From Xestospongia bergquistia (taxonomy: Eukaryota; Porifera; Demospongiae; Haplosclerida; Petrosiidae), in NCBI GenBank assembly GCA_963965975.1, contig OZ014421.1:315001-379000 (forward strand): a stretch of 64,000 nt of DNA, written 5' to 3'. Made by a program: the position numbers and the translations under genes. This document shows positions 46,301-57,600 of the stretch, one piece after another. Below the pieces are notes generated by a model, which was given only the letters and a program-made list of their open reading frames with translations, was not told where the DNA came from and ran no database searches. Position 1 is the first letter of the stretch. Every line of letters starts with the position of its first letter.

Positions 46301-47224
46301 TAGTTCATTTAATAATATCAAACTTTAAACTTGATTACTCCACAATATTATACAGTAACTAAATACTTTAACTTAATACATATTGTACTCACCACTGCAG
46401 TCTTTGTACACTGAGCAATATACACAGTGTTAATATCACCATTAGGAGTATCACCACCAAATAACAGAGCTCTGTTATTAGGTAGTGATGTAAGAGTGAA
46501 GCTACTACAAGGAGGTGGGTGTTCTCCACTGATATCTGGTAGTATCCACTGACCTGAAAAACAAACAGTTGTAAAATTGTACTTGATATATAATGTATTA
46601 ATAACATGATATATTGATCTTCTTACCACTGGATAACTGATAATAGTGGTGTTCATTAGTACGAACGTTACCACCGAAAACATCACTATACTGAGCACCA
46701 GATTGTGGAAAAGTGGGACGTAAACCATATCCACCAACTACCAGTAGATAATCCACTTCATTGAATGTAAGTGATATCATCCCACAGTGTGACTTCATCA
46801 TTGGACCCATACTTGGATTAGTTGGGAACAGTTCATTCCATGTAAGTGAATCTGTTATTAATGAGTTGACACTATTGTGACGACACTGCCCATGATTACA
46901 ATAGCCTCCAAAATAGTAGATCCTGTTACTGATAACAGTAGAAGCATAATAATAGAGACCCAGTGGAGGTTTTCCATTAGTAGGTCGTTGTTCCCATCTA
47001 CCAGTTGGTAAGTGAAATAACTCAATAACAGAGGTCATCCTCCATTTGAATTCATTATCATGTACTGTAGGGAGACCATCTACATCACCACCCCACATGT
47101 AGAGGTAGTCACCCACTATATGTGTAGAGTGATCTGACCTCTTTGCAGGTACATAATAATCTGTAGAACATGACACACACAGATAACAATAGATAATTAT
47201 TGTTATCATACCTGATCTAAACAT
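43327..47224 (-). CDS. Kelch, coiled-coil, TKL-like protein kinase (K2)
   Basis: Six exons: 47212-47224, 46627-47160, 46393-46553, 45434-45613, 44825-44984 and 43327-44663, phase-consistent, about 794 aa. Same plan as K1: six Kelch blades, a Gln/Glu-rich coiled coil, then the kinase domain (GKGGWGEV, VAAKCLH, HRDVSTANVLL, SDYGSANL). Differences from K1: two extra residues in a Kelch loop (CNHGQCRH), a longer fourth exon (VGGYDITLGTVGDSW), and a slightly different coiled coil with extra QEERERRQ. The kinase domain is over 90 percent the same by eye. Intact. Its partner caspase at 49227 is broken. Confidence 0.85.
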
Positions 47225-47631
47225 CTCAGAGCTGGTGGTAGTTACACATGCTTCCTTTAGGCAGCAATTCCACGCCCTCTTATTAATGAGCCACTCCCTT
47301 TTAAAGATTTTGTCAGTGAAAACTTGACAAAAATCTTCTGCAAGCGACCGTTACTTAGGTACAATCATTATACATATCATATAGTACCATTATTGTCAAA
47401 TTAGTACAGGTACTGTTAAGTGTGACAATATATTGAGAATGATCCTCTACATTGATGTATTACTTCAGTGGTTTAGCAGCTGAACTATAGTCTATGAACT
47501 TAAAGATCATTATACAAGTGTTCTGTAGTATCTTATTAACAATGATATCATACTAATATATTTAACTATTATGAGTCAGGATGATATTGTACAAGTTGTA
47601 TAGATTGTTATCAGTACAATTATAATACACT
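47225..47631. promoter_or_regulatory. Promoter-side region of K2
   Basis: 47340-47500 keeps the conserved block seen at 38005-38160. No gene seen. Confidence 0.45.
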
Positions 47632-48648
47632 AGTGTTGTTTTAATTTACCTTTTTATAATTTTAGTTAGTTATAGTTAGTTTTTCTGTAAGAGGATTAAT
47701 TTTACTTTGTTTCTCAGTTTAAGAATATTTTTAGTTAGTTATAGTTAAATTTAATACATGTATTATTAGACTAAAGGTATTGTTTGTTTGTCTTAAGAAG
47801 TATTTCATTCTCTAGTTTGTACCTGCCAATTGGTTCTTCTACCATTTGATGCATACTAAACTTTGGAAAAAAATCTTGTTGATAAGGCAAGAATAATGAG
47901 AATATCCTGAGCCATATGTGCTAAAGTTGCATATAACTTTTCATTTTCTACCCAAAAATCTAATTGGGTAGTTGTCATCTAGATCTAGTGTAAAAATACT
48001 CTTGTATAGTAGTGATAATACTATCATTATTGTCTTCCTCTTCTACCCTATTATGCACCCAAGGTGAAAGGTATACACATGGTCTTACTGGTCACTTGTA
48101 TAGCAGTAATAGCACTATCATTATTGTTTTCCTCTTCTAACCTATTATACACCCAAGGTGAAAGGTATACATCTGGTCTTACTGCTCACTTGCATAGCAG
48201 TAATTAGCACTATCATTATTGTCTTCCTCTTCTACTACACCCAAGGTGAAAGGTATACATGTGGTCTTACTGATCACTGTTGCTGCCCTATATATGGTTG
48301 CATTGAATAGTGCCATTTTTTTAGTTATCAGTTATCACTTACAAGTTATCATCTCATAACTTAGTTTATCTTTTGCGCAGTTCTGACAGTTATTTATTGA
48401 GTACAGGTATCTGTTGTTTTAGTTCAATACTAACTATACTAGTTAGTTATAGTTAGTTTTGGCCATTATTGCATTAATTTTAGTTAGTTTGAGTTAATTT
48501 TCTTGGTGTCCAGAAACTTATAGTTAGTTTTAGCTAGTTAGTTAAATGTCAGATGAAAAAGATTTAGATATAGTTAGTTAACTAAAAGTCAAATAGACTA
48601 AACTAAAAAGGTTTTAGTTATAGACTTATAGTTAACTAAAACAACACT
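47632..48648. mobile_element. Non-autonomous DNA transposon-like insertion, about 1 kb
   Basis: Ends AGTGTTGTTTTA and TAAAACAACACT are inverted repeats. The inside is rich in TAGTTAGTTATAGTTAGT and has a minisatellite of three about 90-bp units (48000-48285, AGCACTATCATTATTGT ... CACCCAAGGTGAAAGGTATAC). The equivalent sites in the first and last kinase/caspase units lack it, so it entered after duplication. No transposase is encoded; superfamily not assignable. Confidence 0.6.
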
Positions 48649-49226
48649 TTAAGACAATATTAATGCATGGCCTGCTCCTTCACATAGAGAGAGTGTTCCT
48701 CTCTATTTAAAGGAGTTGGATATGATTGAAGAACAAACAAAGAATGGTCTAATGGACTGTGATAGAGCTAGCTATAGCCTCAGTTAATTCTTACTGCATG
48801 AAACTGCATATGGTCCAAACTATACTATATTTGATTACATCAACACTGTGTGTGTTATTATTAACATACTTATGATAAATTCTCTGTGTTAACTGAATTA
48901 CACATTCATACATGCATTAACTCACCAAAGTTTAAGAAGTACACTCTACTTCTCCTTTTCCTCTGATGGTACAAAATCCTTAAGATTGTGAAACATAGAG
49001 TATCTGTTGTTTATACAATTATCAAGTAGGAAGGAAACACAATAAGAAGAGGAAGTATATATAGTTACATATATGAAGAGTGGACACTAGTTATCTTATC
49101 ACTACAAATGTAATATAATACTCTACTATCTCTATTAGGAGTGTACCCCTTTCATAATCATAATTGGGTTAGAGTGGGTTGGTTTATCCATGTACTACAT
49201 ATCAAGGTCAGTTTACTAGGTGAAAA
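48649..49226 (+). promoter_or_regulatory. Upstream region of the broken caspase C2
   Basis: 48665-48775 holds the TGGCCTGCTCCTTCA block; 49044-49075 holds AGAAGAGGAAGTATATATAG followed by TTACATATATGA, the caspase core-promoter box also seen at 38681 and 60279. The promoter therefore survives although the gene is broken. Confidence 0.5.
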
Positions 49227-49990
49227 ATGGCTGATAACAGATTAGGAAGAGATGCTAAGGTAGCTTATATTACTGAGATAGTGAAAGTTATATTTGAAGC
49301 ATTCGAGGCAATAGTAGATGCATGTACAGAAAGGAATTTAATTTCTATAGCACCTTCAAAAAATCTTACTGATACTTTTAGTGGTCAAACTACAGAACAA
49401 AGAACTGGAAAACTTATTCAATCTATTTTGTCATCTGTTGAATTTGAATTTATATCCAGTATAGATTATTATAACTCTCTAATTAATATGTTCTTATTAT
49501 AGTTGACTATGATCTACCTTCTTACAACAGTCTAATAGGTGATCATACTGATATAGAAGAAAGTGTCCCTACTACTACCACTGGAGGATCAGGTATGACC
49601 TTCTTGTATCTTACTATTGGCATTTTGTTTTCCATGTAGATGAAGGTATTGTTTCTGGTATAAAAAGAAAAAAAGATGAAAATGTATGTCATATACTTTT
49701 TCTTAATTACATGTATACATTTCATAGACTGAAACTGATTGTTTGTGGCCATTTAGTAAAAAACGTCATGTTGATGATAATGATCCTTTCTATTACTATC
49801 ATATGGAAGCTAAATCAGGACATGGAATAACTTTAATCATTAACAATGAATATTGGAATGATCTTGATGGTAAACACACTGGATCAAAAGAAGTCATTGT
49901 CACCAGAGGATGATTTTTTTAGCTTTAGTACTTGTTGAGACAATGTTGCTTTGTGCTCAAAGGAAAAAGCTCTGTTTATATTTAAGCGCT
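49227..49990 (+). pseudogene. Broken caspase (C2)
   Basis: Very close to the intact caspase at 60455 but incomplete. Exon 1 (MADNRLGRDAKVAY ... SGQTTEQRTGKLIQS) loses about 60 bp at its end together with the splice donor. Exons 2 and 3 are kept (about 49504-49593 and 49640-49682). Exon 4 starts normally (ETDCLWPFSKKRHVDDND) and then jumps from near TGSKE to a bit of the FSTC region, losing the catalytic His and Cys, and ends where the 3' flank of kinase K3 begins (about 49990). At most a free CARD-like prodomain could be made. Confidence 0.85.
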
Positions 49991-50050
49991 CTAACTATTA
50001 TAATAACCTCACTATTAAAATTATAACACACACTATATTATTGTATAATA

Positions 50051-53000
50051 TTAAATGGTTTCATTGAAGTTTGTTATGATCTCTGACATTGTTGGACGTT
50101 CTCTATGATTCTCTTTCAAACATCGTTCAATAAGACCTTTAAACATTGGTTGTCTAATACTGTTAATATGAAGTTGTCTCTGAGCTATTTCAGGAATACG
50201 ACAGATCATCATTTCAATCAAGACAACACCATAACTGTAAACATCCATTGCAGGAGAATGGTCTCTTGGTATACCAGCTTCTGGAGCAGAATAAACTGGA
50301 TTACCTGGATTGACTGTATGACCAATCATTGGTTGAAGATTAGCTGAACCATAGTCCGATACCTTGGCTCTCCACCCACCACTAATTGGCTGAAGAAGGA
50401 CATTAGCAGTGCTGACATCTCTATGTAGTATTGGGTCTGGTTTAAAGAGGTGGAGATAGTTGAGACCACAGGCTATATCTTGACTGATAGCTAAAACAGC
50501 ATGATAGGGTAGAGGACCAGACTCTAGCTCTTTACGAAGACTAGTTGGCATTAGTTCTGATAGGATGATAGGAGTACCCACTCGAGTGGCTCCTATGAAC
50601 TGGAGGAGATTAGGATGACGTACTCGAGCAGCAATCTCCATTTCTCGTGTAAAAACTGATATGTTATATGGTGACAGGATAACTTCATGAAGATATTTGG
50701 CAGCTACTCTAAGGCCACGAAATTTAGCCACCTTAACTTCTCCCCAACCTCCTTTTCCAAGAACCTCCTCAGTCATCTTGATCTCCTCTGTCCTCACTAC
50801 CCAGTGAGATTGTTCTTGTAACTGTTGAACTTGTTGTTGAAGAGTGGCATTAGCTTGCTGTGTTTGTTGAAGAGCAATGGTTGAGTCCTGAAATTGTTGA
50901 CGAAAATTATCACGTTCTTGACATAGTTGTCTTTCCCTCTCTTCTTGATCTTGTAGCTGTTGTTGAAGTAACCTTTCTCTATTTTCATGATCTCTTAGTT
51001 CACGTTGAAGTATAGCTTGAGTTTGTTGTTTCTCTTGAAGTTCTTGATGTAGTTGATGTAGTTGTCTTTCTTTTGTTTCAAGGTCCTCTTGAAGAGCTCT
51101 TGTTATATCTATCTGCTGTTGTTTGGTATCTTGTTGCTCTTTGTTGGTAACATCAAGTTGTCGTGTTAAACATTGAATTTCTCTATTTTTGTCTTGTGGC
51201 TCTTGATGTGATGAAGAAGGTTGAAGATATGTAGGAGATTGGACAGTAAGTTGAGGTTCTTCATGTGTCATAAAAGGTTGTATAGATGTTTCTTGTCTCT
51301 TCTGTCGTAGCTTAAGTTGGTATTCTTCAGTTGACCTCAGGTTAGTTATTACATCTCCTAGAGACCACTGTTCATCATTACATACTACAGTGAGAGATAT
51401 AAAATATTATAATATTATTGAGTTATGAGACTAGTTTGTAATATAAACAGTTAGTGTGTCAACACTCCTATATCATACTGTGATAATACTGATAATGTGT
51501 GTGTGTACTATATAACAAATACTTAATACTATTATCAATAGACAGTACTTACTAAGTTCTATCACTGTAGTATTATTGAGTTTACTAAAATCTTTAAATC
51601 CTCCAAATTGTATTACCCATACAGTGGTAGTTGACACATTCCATACTGAAAGTGAGTGTTTATCTATCTTAGTCACTGACTCTGGTATATTGAGCTATAA
51701 GATGGAATATAGTGTACTATATGACATTATAATAATGATGTTATGATATTACTACAAAACTAGTCATTATACATGTAACATCAGTGGATACATGTACTCT
51801 AGTAACAGACTATAACTTTGTATGAACTGGTAGAGTTGACATGTTACAATACTTTAAAACATTAACTCACTTTGTGTTAGTCATAGGTCACATGATAACT
51901 AGTAACTAACCTTTGTCCATGTCTTTGTATCAATGTTAAATAACCAGCTGTCAGTAATAAATTTTAATGATTTGTCCATTCCACCTACCACCAGTACATG
52001 TAGGTCACTGATAATAGTGGCAGCATGGCCATGTCTTCTCTGGGGCCAATTCACAGAGTTAGGAAGTGGTTCACTTATCTTCTGCCAGTGCTAGGTAGAT
52101 AATATTCAAGTTAACATATTATACAATTAACATAGCAGTAATTAATACTGTATACTGGGAAATGTTTAAGAATATTGTTTATTTTATAGTTTATATGGAT
52201 TTTTATTTAGTTACTATATTTCCTTTATAAGACCTGGGACATCTATTTCAATATTGATCAACAACAGGGACATTTACTATTTGAGGTCAATATTAAAAAT
52301 TTAATTGTGAATTGGACAACTTTGCAATAGACAAATAACTAAATGTCCCTTTTTAGACAAAAAATTTAGCAATAAACCCTTTGTTGAGGAGCCATTACAG
52401 CATTTATTCAAGGGCTGTGTCAATTTCACTGACATACAGAAAAAAGGAGGCTACTATTCAAGAGTGACATTTATTCAAGGAAATATGGTATCACCATATA
52501 GTTGACTAAAGGAATGTTTCAGTTATCAATATAACCTCTAAGTTGATTAAAGATATTAACAAAACAATGAATGACTTGTTTATTAATAAAACAGTTCCTA
52601 ATAATATTATAAAGACATTATATACTATAAATTTAGTTCATTCAACAATATCAAACTTTAAACTTGATTACTCCACAATATTATACAGTAACTAAATACT
52701 TTTAACTTAATACAATATTGTACTCACCACTGCAGTCTTTGTACACTGAGCAATATACACAGTGTTACCATAACCATCAGGAATATCACCACCAAATAAC
52801 AGAGCTCTGTTATTAGGTAGTGATGTAAGAGTGAAGGAATAACAAGGAGGTGGGTGTTCTCCACTAATATCTGGTAGTATCCATTGACCTGAAATATAAA
52901 CAGTTATTTGATGTATAATGTATTGATAACATGATATATTGATCTTCTTACCACTGGATAACTGATAATAGTGGTGTTCATTAGTACGAACATTATTACT

Positions 53001-53556
53001 AGGAGTATAACCATACTGAGCACCAGGTTGTGGAAAGGTGGGTTCTAGACCAATACCACCAACTACCAGGAGACAATCCATGTTACTGAATGTAAGAGAT
53101 ATCATCCCACAGTGTGACTTCATCATTGGTCCCATACTTGGATTAATTGGGTACAGTTCATTCCATGTAAGTGAATCTGTTATTAATGAGTTAAGACTAT
53201 TGTGACGACACTCGTCATGACTACAATAGCCTCCAAAATAGTAGATCCTATTACTGATAACAGTAGAGGCATAACTAGAGATACCCAGTGGAGGTTTTCC
53301 ATTAGTAGGTCGTTGTTCCCATTTACCAGTTGGTAAGTGAAATAACTCAATAACAGAGGTCATCCTCTGTTTGACTTCATTATCATGTACTCTAGGGACA
53401 CCATCTATACTACCACCCCACATATAGAGGTAGTCACCCACTATATGTGTGGAGTGATGAGACCTCTTTGTAGGTACATAATAATCTGTAGAACATGACA
53501 CACACACATATAACAATAGATATTATTATTATCATACCTGATCTACGTGTAGCCAT
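50051..53556 (-). CDS. Kelch, coiled-coil, TKL-like protein kinase (K3)
   Basis: Six exons: 53538-53556 (MATRRS), 52952-53485, 52728-52888, 51911-52090, 51553-51694 and 50051-51384, about 789 aa. Kelch blades, coiled coil and kinase motifs as in K1 (GKGGWGEV, VAAKYLHE, HRDVSTANVLL, SDYGSANL). Odd: the second intron is only 63 nt, a multiple of three without a stop, so its retention would add 21 residues and keep the frame; in the other copies it is 73 nt. The fifth exon is six codons shorter than in K1 and K2. No caspase partner follows; a METAP1 fragment comes directly upstream of its promoter. Confidence 0.85.
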
Positions 53557-53869
53557 TTCAGAACTTGTAGTAGTAATGTTTACTCTTTGTTGTCTTGTGA
53601 CTTTGAAATGGATACGCCCTCTAAATAATTAGACACACCCTCTCTTTAGATTCTATTAGTGACGAGCCTTGTCATTTGCAAGTAATTTAATAGACTATTA
53701 AGTACCATTATTATATATTATATGTGGTACCATTATTGTAAAGTTAGTACAGGTGCTGTTATATGTGACAATATACTAAGATTGATCCTCTATAAGTGGA
53801 TTAGCAGCAGTCAATGGATTTAAAGATCAATATATAATTAGACAGCAGAATGTTAGTTATGTTATTATT
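53557..53869. other. Promoter side of K3
   Basis: Keeps part of the kinase promoter block (GGTACCATTATTGTAAAGTT, 53727-53800). No gene seen. Confidence 0.45.
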
Positions 53870-54020
53870 ATTATGGGGGCTAACTCTTTATTAGGATGGT
53901 AAACATTCAGCTCAATTTGAACATACTATACTGGTTATTGAAACTGGTTATGAAATGTTGAGATTACGAGAAGGAGGTTTACCTCATATAAATAATAACT
54001 TGTAATTACAAAATTAATAC
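53870..54020 (+). pseudogene. METAP1 last-exon fragment (copy 2)
   Basis: Second copy of the METAP1 3' piece ([40 protein letters not shown]), more diverged than the one at 42868. Its last residues before the stop are shortened. No promoter. Confidence 0.88.
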
Positions 54021-54460
54021 CGTAAACGTCAAAATTTTCGCGGTAGTTATATTTTCGCGGTTGAGTGACATCGCGAAAATTAGATTCGCGAATAATTAAA
54101 TTTAATATTTCACCACGTGCTATGATGTCTTTGCTTTGATACATGAAAAGATTGGATACAACAAACGATGATCTCCCCCACTCAAGAGGCTCGCTTTCTT
54201 CCTGTATATCTTCAATAGCTATTGAGAGAGCAAATGAGGAAGTAAGAACTCAAAAAAGAAGTCTAATAAACGTGGAGCATACCAAAAGTATTCTGAAGAA
54301 TCGAGAGCAAAGATTGCTCTTTATGCTGTTAGACACGGCGTGCCTGCTGCAGTCAGGTACTGTTCAAGAGAACTGAGGATCAACATTAATGAATCTACAA
54401 TAAGATCATTTAAGTCTGCTTACATAGAAGAGCTAAAGTCACAAAGAATAATGTAAATGA
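54021..54460 (+). mobile_element. DNA-transposon-derived insertion with HTH-like domain fragment
   Basis: Interrupts the METAP1 3' flank, which continues at about 54463 as in the other copies. It starts with ATTTTCGCGG/CGCGAAAAT motifs (54033-54090). A short open frame follows (MKRLDTTNDDLPHSRGSLSS ...), then in the next frame AYQKYSEESRAKIALYAVRH and INESTIRSFKSAYIEEL, a helix-turn-helix type seen in sponge transposon proteins. A frame change near 54240 separates the two parts and there is no catalytic domain, so this is a broken fragment. Confidence 0.55.
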
Positions 54461-54614
54461 AAACAGTCACAAAAAAGGATTATTATAACTAATAATAAAT
54501 ATAGTCATAGATTCCATTATTAATGTAATAATCACACATAGTACAATAACTAAACTAACTATTATAATAACCTCACTATTAAAATTATAACACACACTGT
54601 ATTATTGTATATTA

Positions 54615-57600
54615 TTAAATTGTTTCATTGAAATCTGTTATGATCTCTGACATTTTTGGACGTTCTCTGCGATTCTCTTTCAAACATCGTTCAATAAGAG
54701 CTTTAAACATTGGTCGTCTAATACTGTTAATATGAAGTTGTCTCTGAGCTACCACAGGAATACGACAGATCATCATTTCAATCAAGACAACACCATAACT
54801 GTAAACATCCATTGCAGGAGAATGGTCTCTTGGTACACCAGCTTCTGGAGCAGAATAAACTGGATTACCTGGATTGACAGTATGACCAATCATTGGCTGA
54901 AGATTAGCTGAACCATAGTCGGATACCTTGGCTTTCCATTTACCACTAATTGGCTGAAGAAGGACATTAGCAGTGCTGACATCTCTATGTAGTATTGGGT
55001 CTGGTTTAAAGAGGTGGAGATAGTTGAGACCACAGGCTATATCTTGACTGATAGTCAGAACAGCAGGATAGGGTAGAGGACCAGTTTCTAGCTCTTTTCG
55101 AAGACTAGTTGGCATTAGTTCTGAGAGGATGATAGGAGCACCCACTCGAGTGGCTCCTATGAACTGAAGGAGATTGGGATGACGTACTCGAGCGGCAATC
55201 TCCATTTCTCTTGTAAAAACTGATATGTTATATGGTGATAGGATAACTTCATGAAGACATTTGGCAGCCACTCTGAGGCCACGAAATTTAGCCACCTTGA
55301 CTTCTCCCCAACCTCCTTTCCCAAGGACCTCCTCACTCATCTCAATCTCATCCCTCTTTACTACCCAGTAAAACTTTTCTTGTAACTGTTGAACTTGTTG
55401 TTGAAGAGTGTTATTAACTTGCTGTGTTTGTTGAAGAGCAGAGGTTGACTCTTGGAGTTGTTGACAAAGATCTTGTTCAATGATGTCATGTTGTTGACGA
55501 TAATCATCAAGTTCTCGGTGAAGATTATCACACTCTTGACGTAGTACTCTTTCTCTCTCTTGACTATATTGTAGCTGTCGTTGAAGTAACCTTTCTCTAT
55601 TTTCATACTCATGTTGAAGAGTAGCTTGAGTTTGTTTTTTCTTTTGAAGTTCTATGCGTAATTGATGTAGTTGACTTTCTTTTGTCTGAAGACCTTCTCG
55701 AAGAACTCTTTCTCTCTCTTGATTATCTTGTAGCTGTCGTTGAAGTAACCTTTCTCTATTTTCATGCTCATGTTGAAGAGTAGCTTGAGTTTGTTTTTTC
55801 TCTTGAAGTTCTATACCTAATTGATGTAGTTGTCTTTCTTTTGTCTGAAGATCCTCTCGAAGAACTCTTTCTCTATCTTGATTATCCTGTAGCTGTCGTT
55901 GAAGTAACCTTTCTCTATTTTCATGCTCATGTTGAAGAGTAGCTTGAGTTTGTTGTTTCTCTTGAAGTTCTATACCTAATTGATGTAGTTGTCTTTCTTT
56001 TATCTGAAGGTCCTCTTGAAGGACTCTTTCTCTCTCTTGACTGTCTTGTAGCTCATGTTGAATTTTAGCTTGAGTTTGTTGTTTCTCTTGAAGTTCTTGA
56101 TGTAGTTGATGTAGTCTTAGTTGATCTGGTTGTATTTCTTTTGTCTGAAGGTCTTGACATAGTTGAAGTTGTTGTTGAAGAGCGGTATTAGCTTGACGTG
56201 TTTGGTGAAGAGCAGTGGTTGACTCTTGGAGCTGTCGACGAAGATCTCGTTTGACATTGTCACATTGTTGACGGTAATCATCATGTTCTCGCCGAAGGTC
56301 ATCACACTCTTGACATAGTATTTTTTCTCTCTCTCGACTATCCTGTAGCTGTTGTTGAAGTAATCTTTCTCTATTTTCTTGCTCATGATGAAGAGTAGCT
56401 TGAGTTTGTTGTTTCTCTTGAAGTTCTGTACGAAGTTGATATAGTCGTAATTGATCTAGTTGTATTTCTTTTGTCTGAAGGTCCTCTTGAAGAACTTTTT
56501 CTCTCTCTTGACCATCTTGTAGCTCATGTTGAAGTGTAGCTTGAGTTTGTTGTTTCTCTTGAAGTTCTTGACGTAGTTGATTTAGTTGTCTTTCTTTTCT
56601 TTGAAGGTTCTCTTGAAGAACTCTTGTCATATCTATCTGCTGTTGTTTGGTATCTTGTAGCTCTTTGTTGGTAACTTCAAGTTGTTGTGTTAAATGTTGT
56701 ATTTCTGTATCTTTCTCTTGTGACTCTTGATGGAGTAAAGAAGAAGGTCGAAAACGTCTAAGAGTTTGGACAGCAAGTTGAGGTTGCCAATGTCTCCAAG
56801 AAGTTTGTGCAGACATTTCTTGTGTATATCTTTTTTGTTGTAGCTTAAGTTCGTATTCTTCAGTGGACATCAGGTTAGTGATTACATCTCCTAGAGACCA
56901 CTGGTCATCATTGCATACTACAGTGAGAGTTATAGTATTTTGAGACTAGTTTGTAATATAAACAGTTAGTGTGTCAATACTCCTATATCATACTGTGATA
57001 ATAATGATAATGTGTGTGTGTGTACTATATAACAAATAATAGACACTACTTACTAAGTTCTATCACTGTAGTATCATTGAGTTTGTTAATAAATTTATAT
57101 CCTCCAAATTGTATTACCCATACAGTGGTAGGTGACACATTCCATACTGAGAGGGAGTGGCCATCTCTCATAGTCACTGACTCTGGTATATTGAGCTATA
57201 AGATGGAATATAGTGTACTATATGACATTATAAAAATGATGTTATGATATTACTACAAAACTAGTCATTATACATGTAACATCAGTGGATACATGTACTC
57301 TAGTAACAGATTATAACTTTGTATGAACTGGTAGAGTTGACATGTTACAATACTTTAAAACATGAACATAAGTACTTATGTACAGTCTTTAATAACTGAA
57401 TTATAACTATAAACAAATCAGATATATCAATAGACTATACTATCATAAATGTTAACATACTATAGTGTCAGGACTACAGGTATAAAACCAGGTCATAAAA
57501 AACAATAACTATTATTGATCACATGATAACTAGTAACTAACCTTTGTCCATGTCTTTGTATCAATGTTAAATAACCAGCCGTCAAGTGTCACTGATGTAG

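Noticed and set aside
54143-54376. 77-codon open frame as a host gene
   Set aside because: The recognisable HTH part is in another frame and lies within an insertion absent from the paralogous sites; judged transposon-derived.
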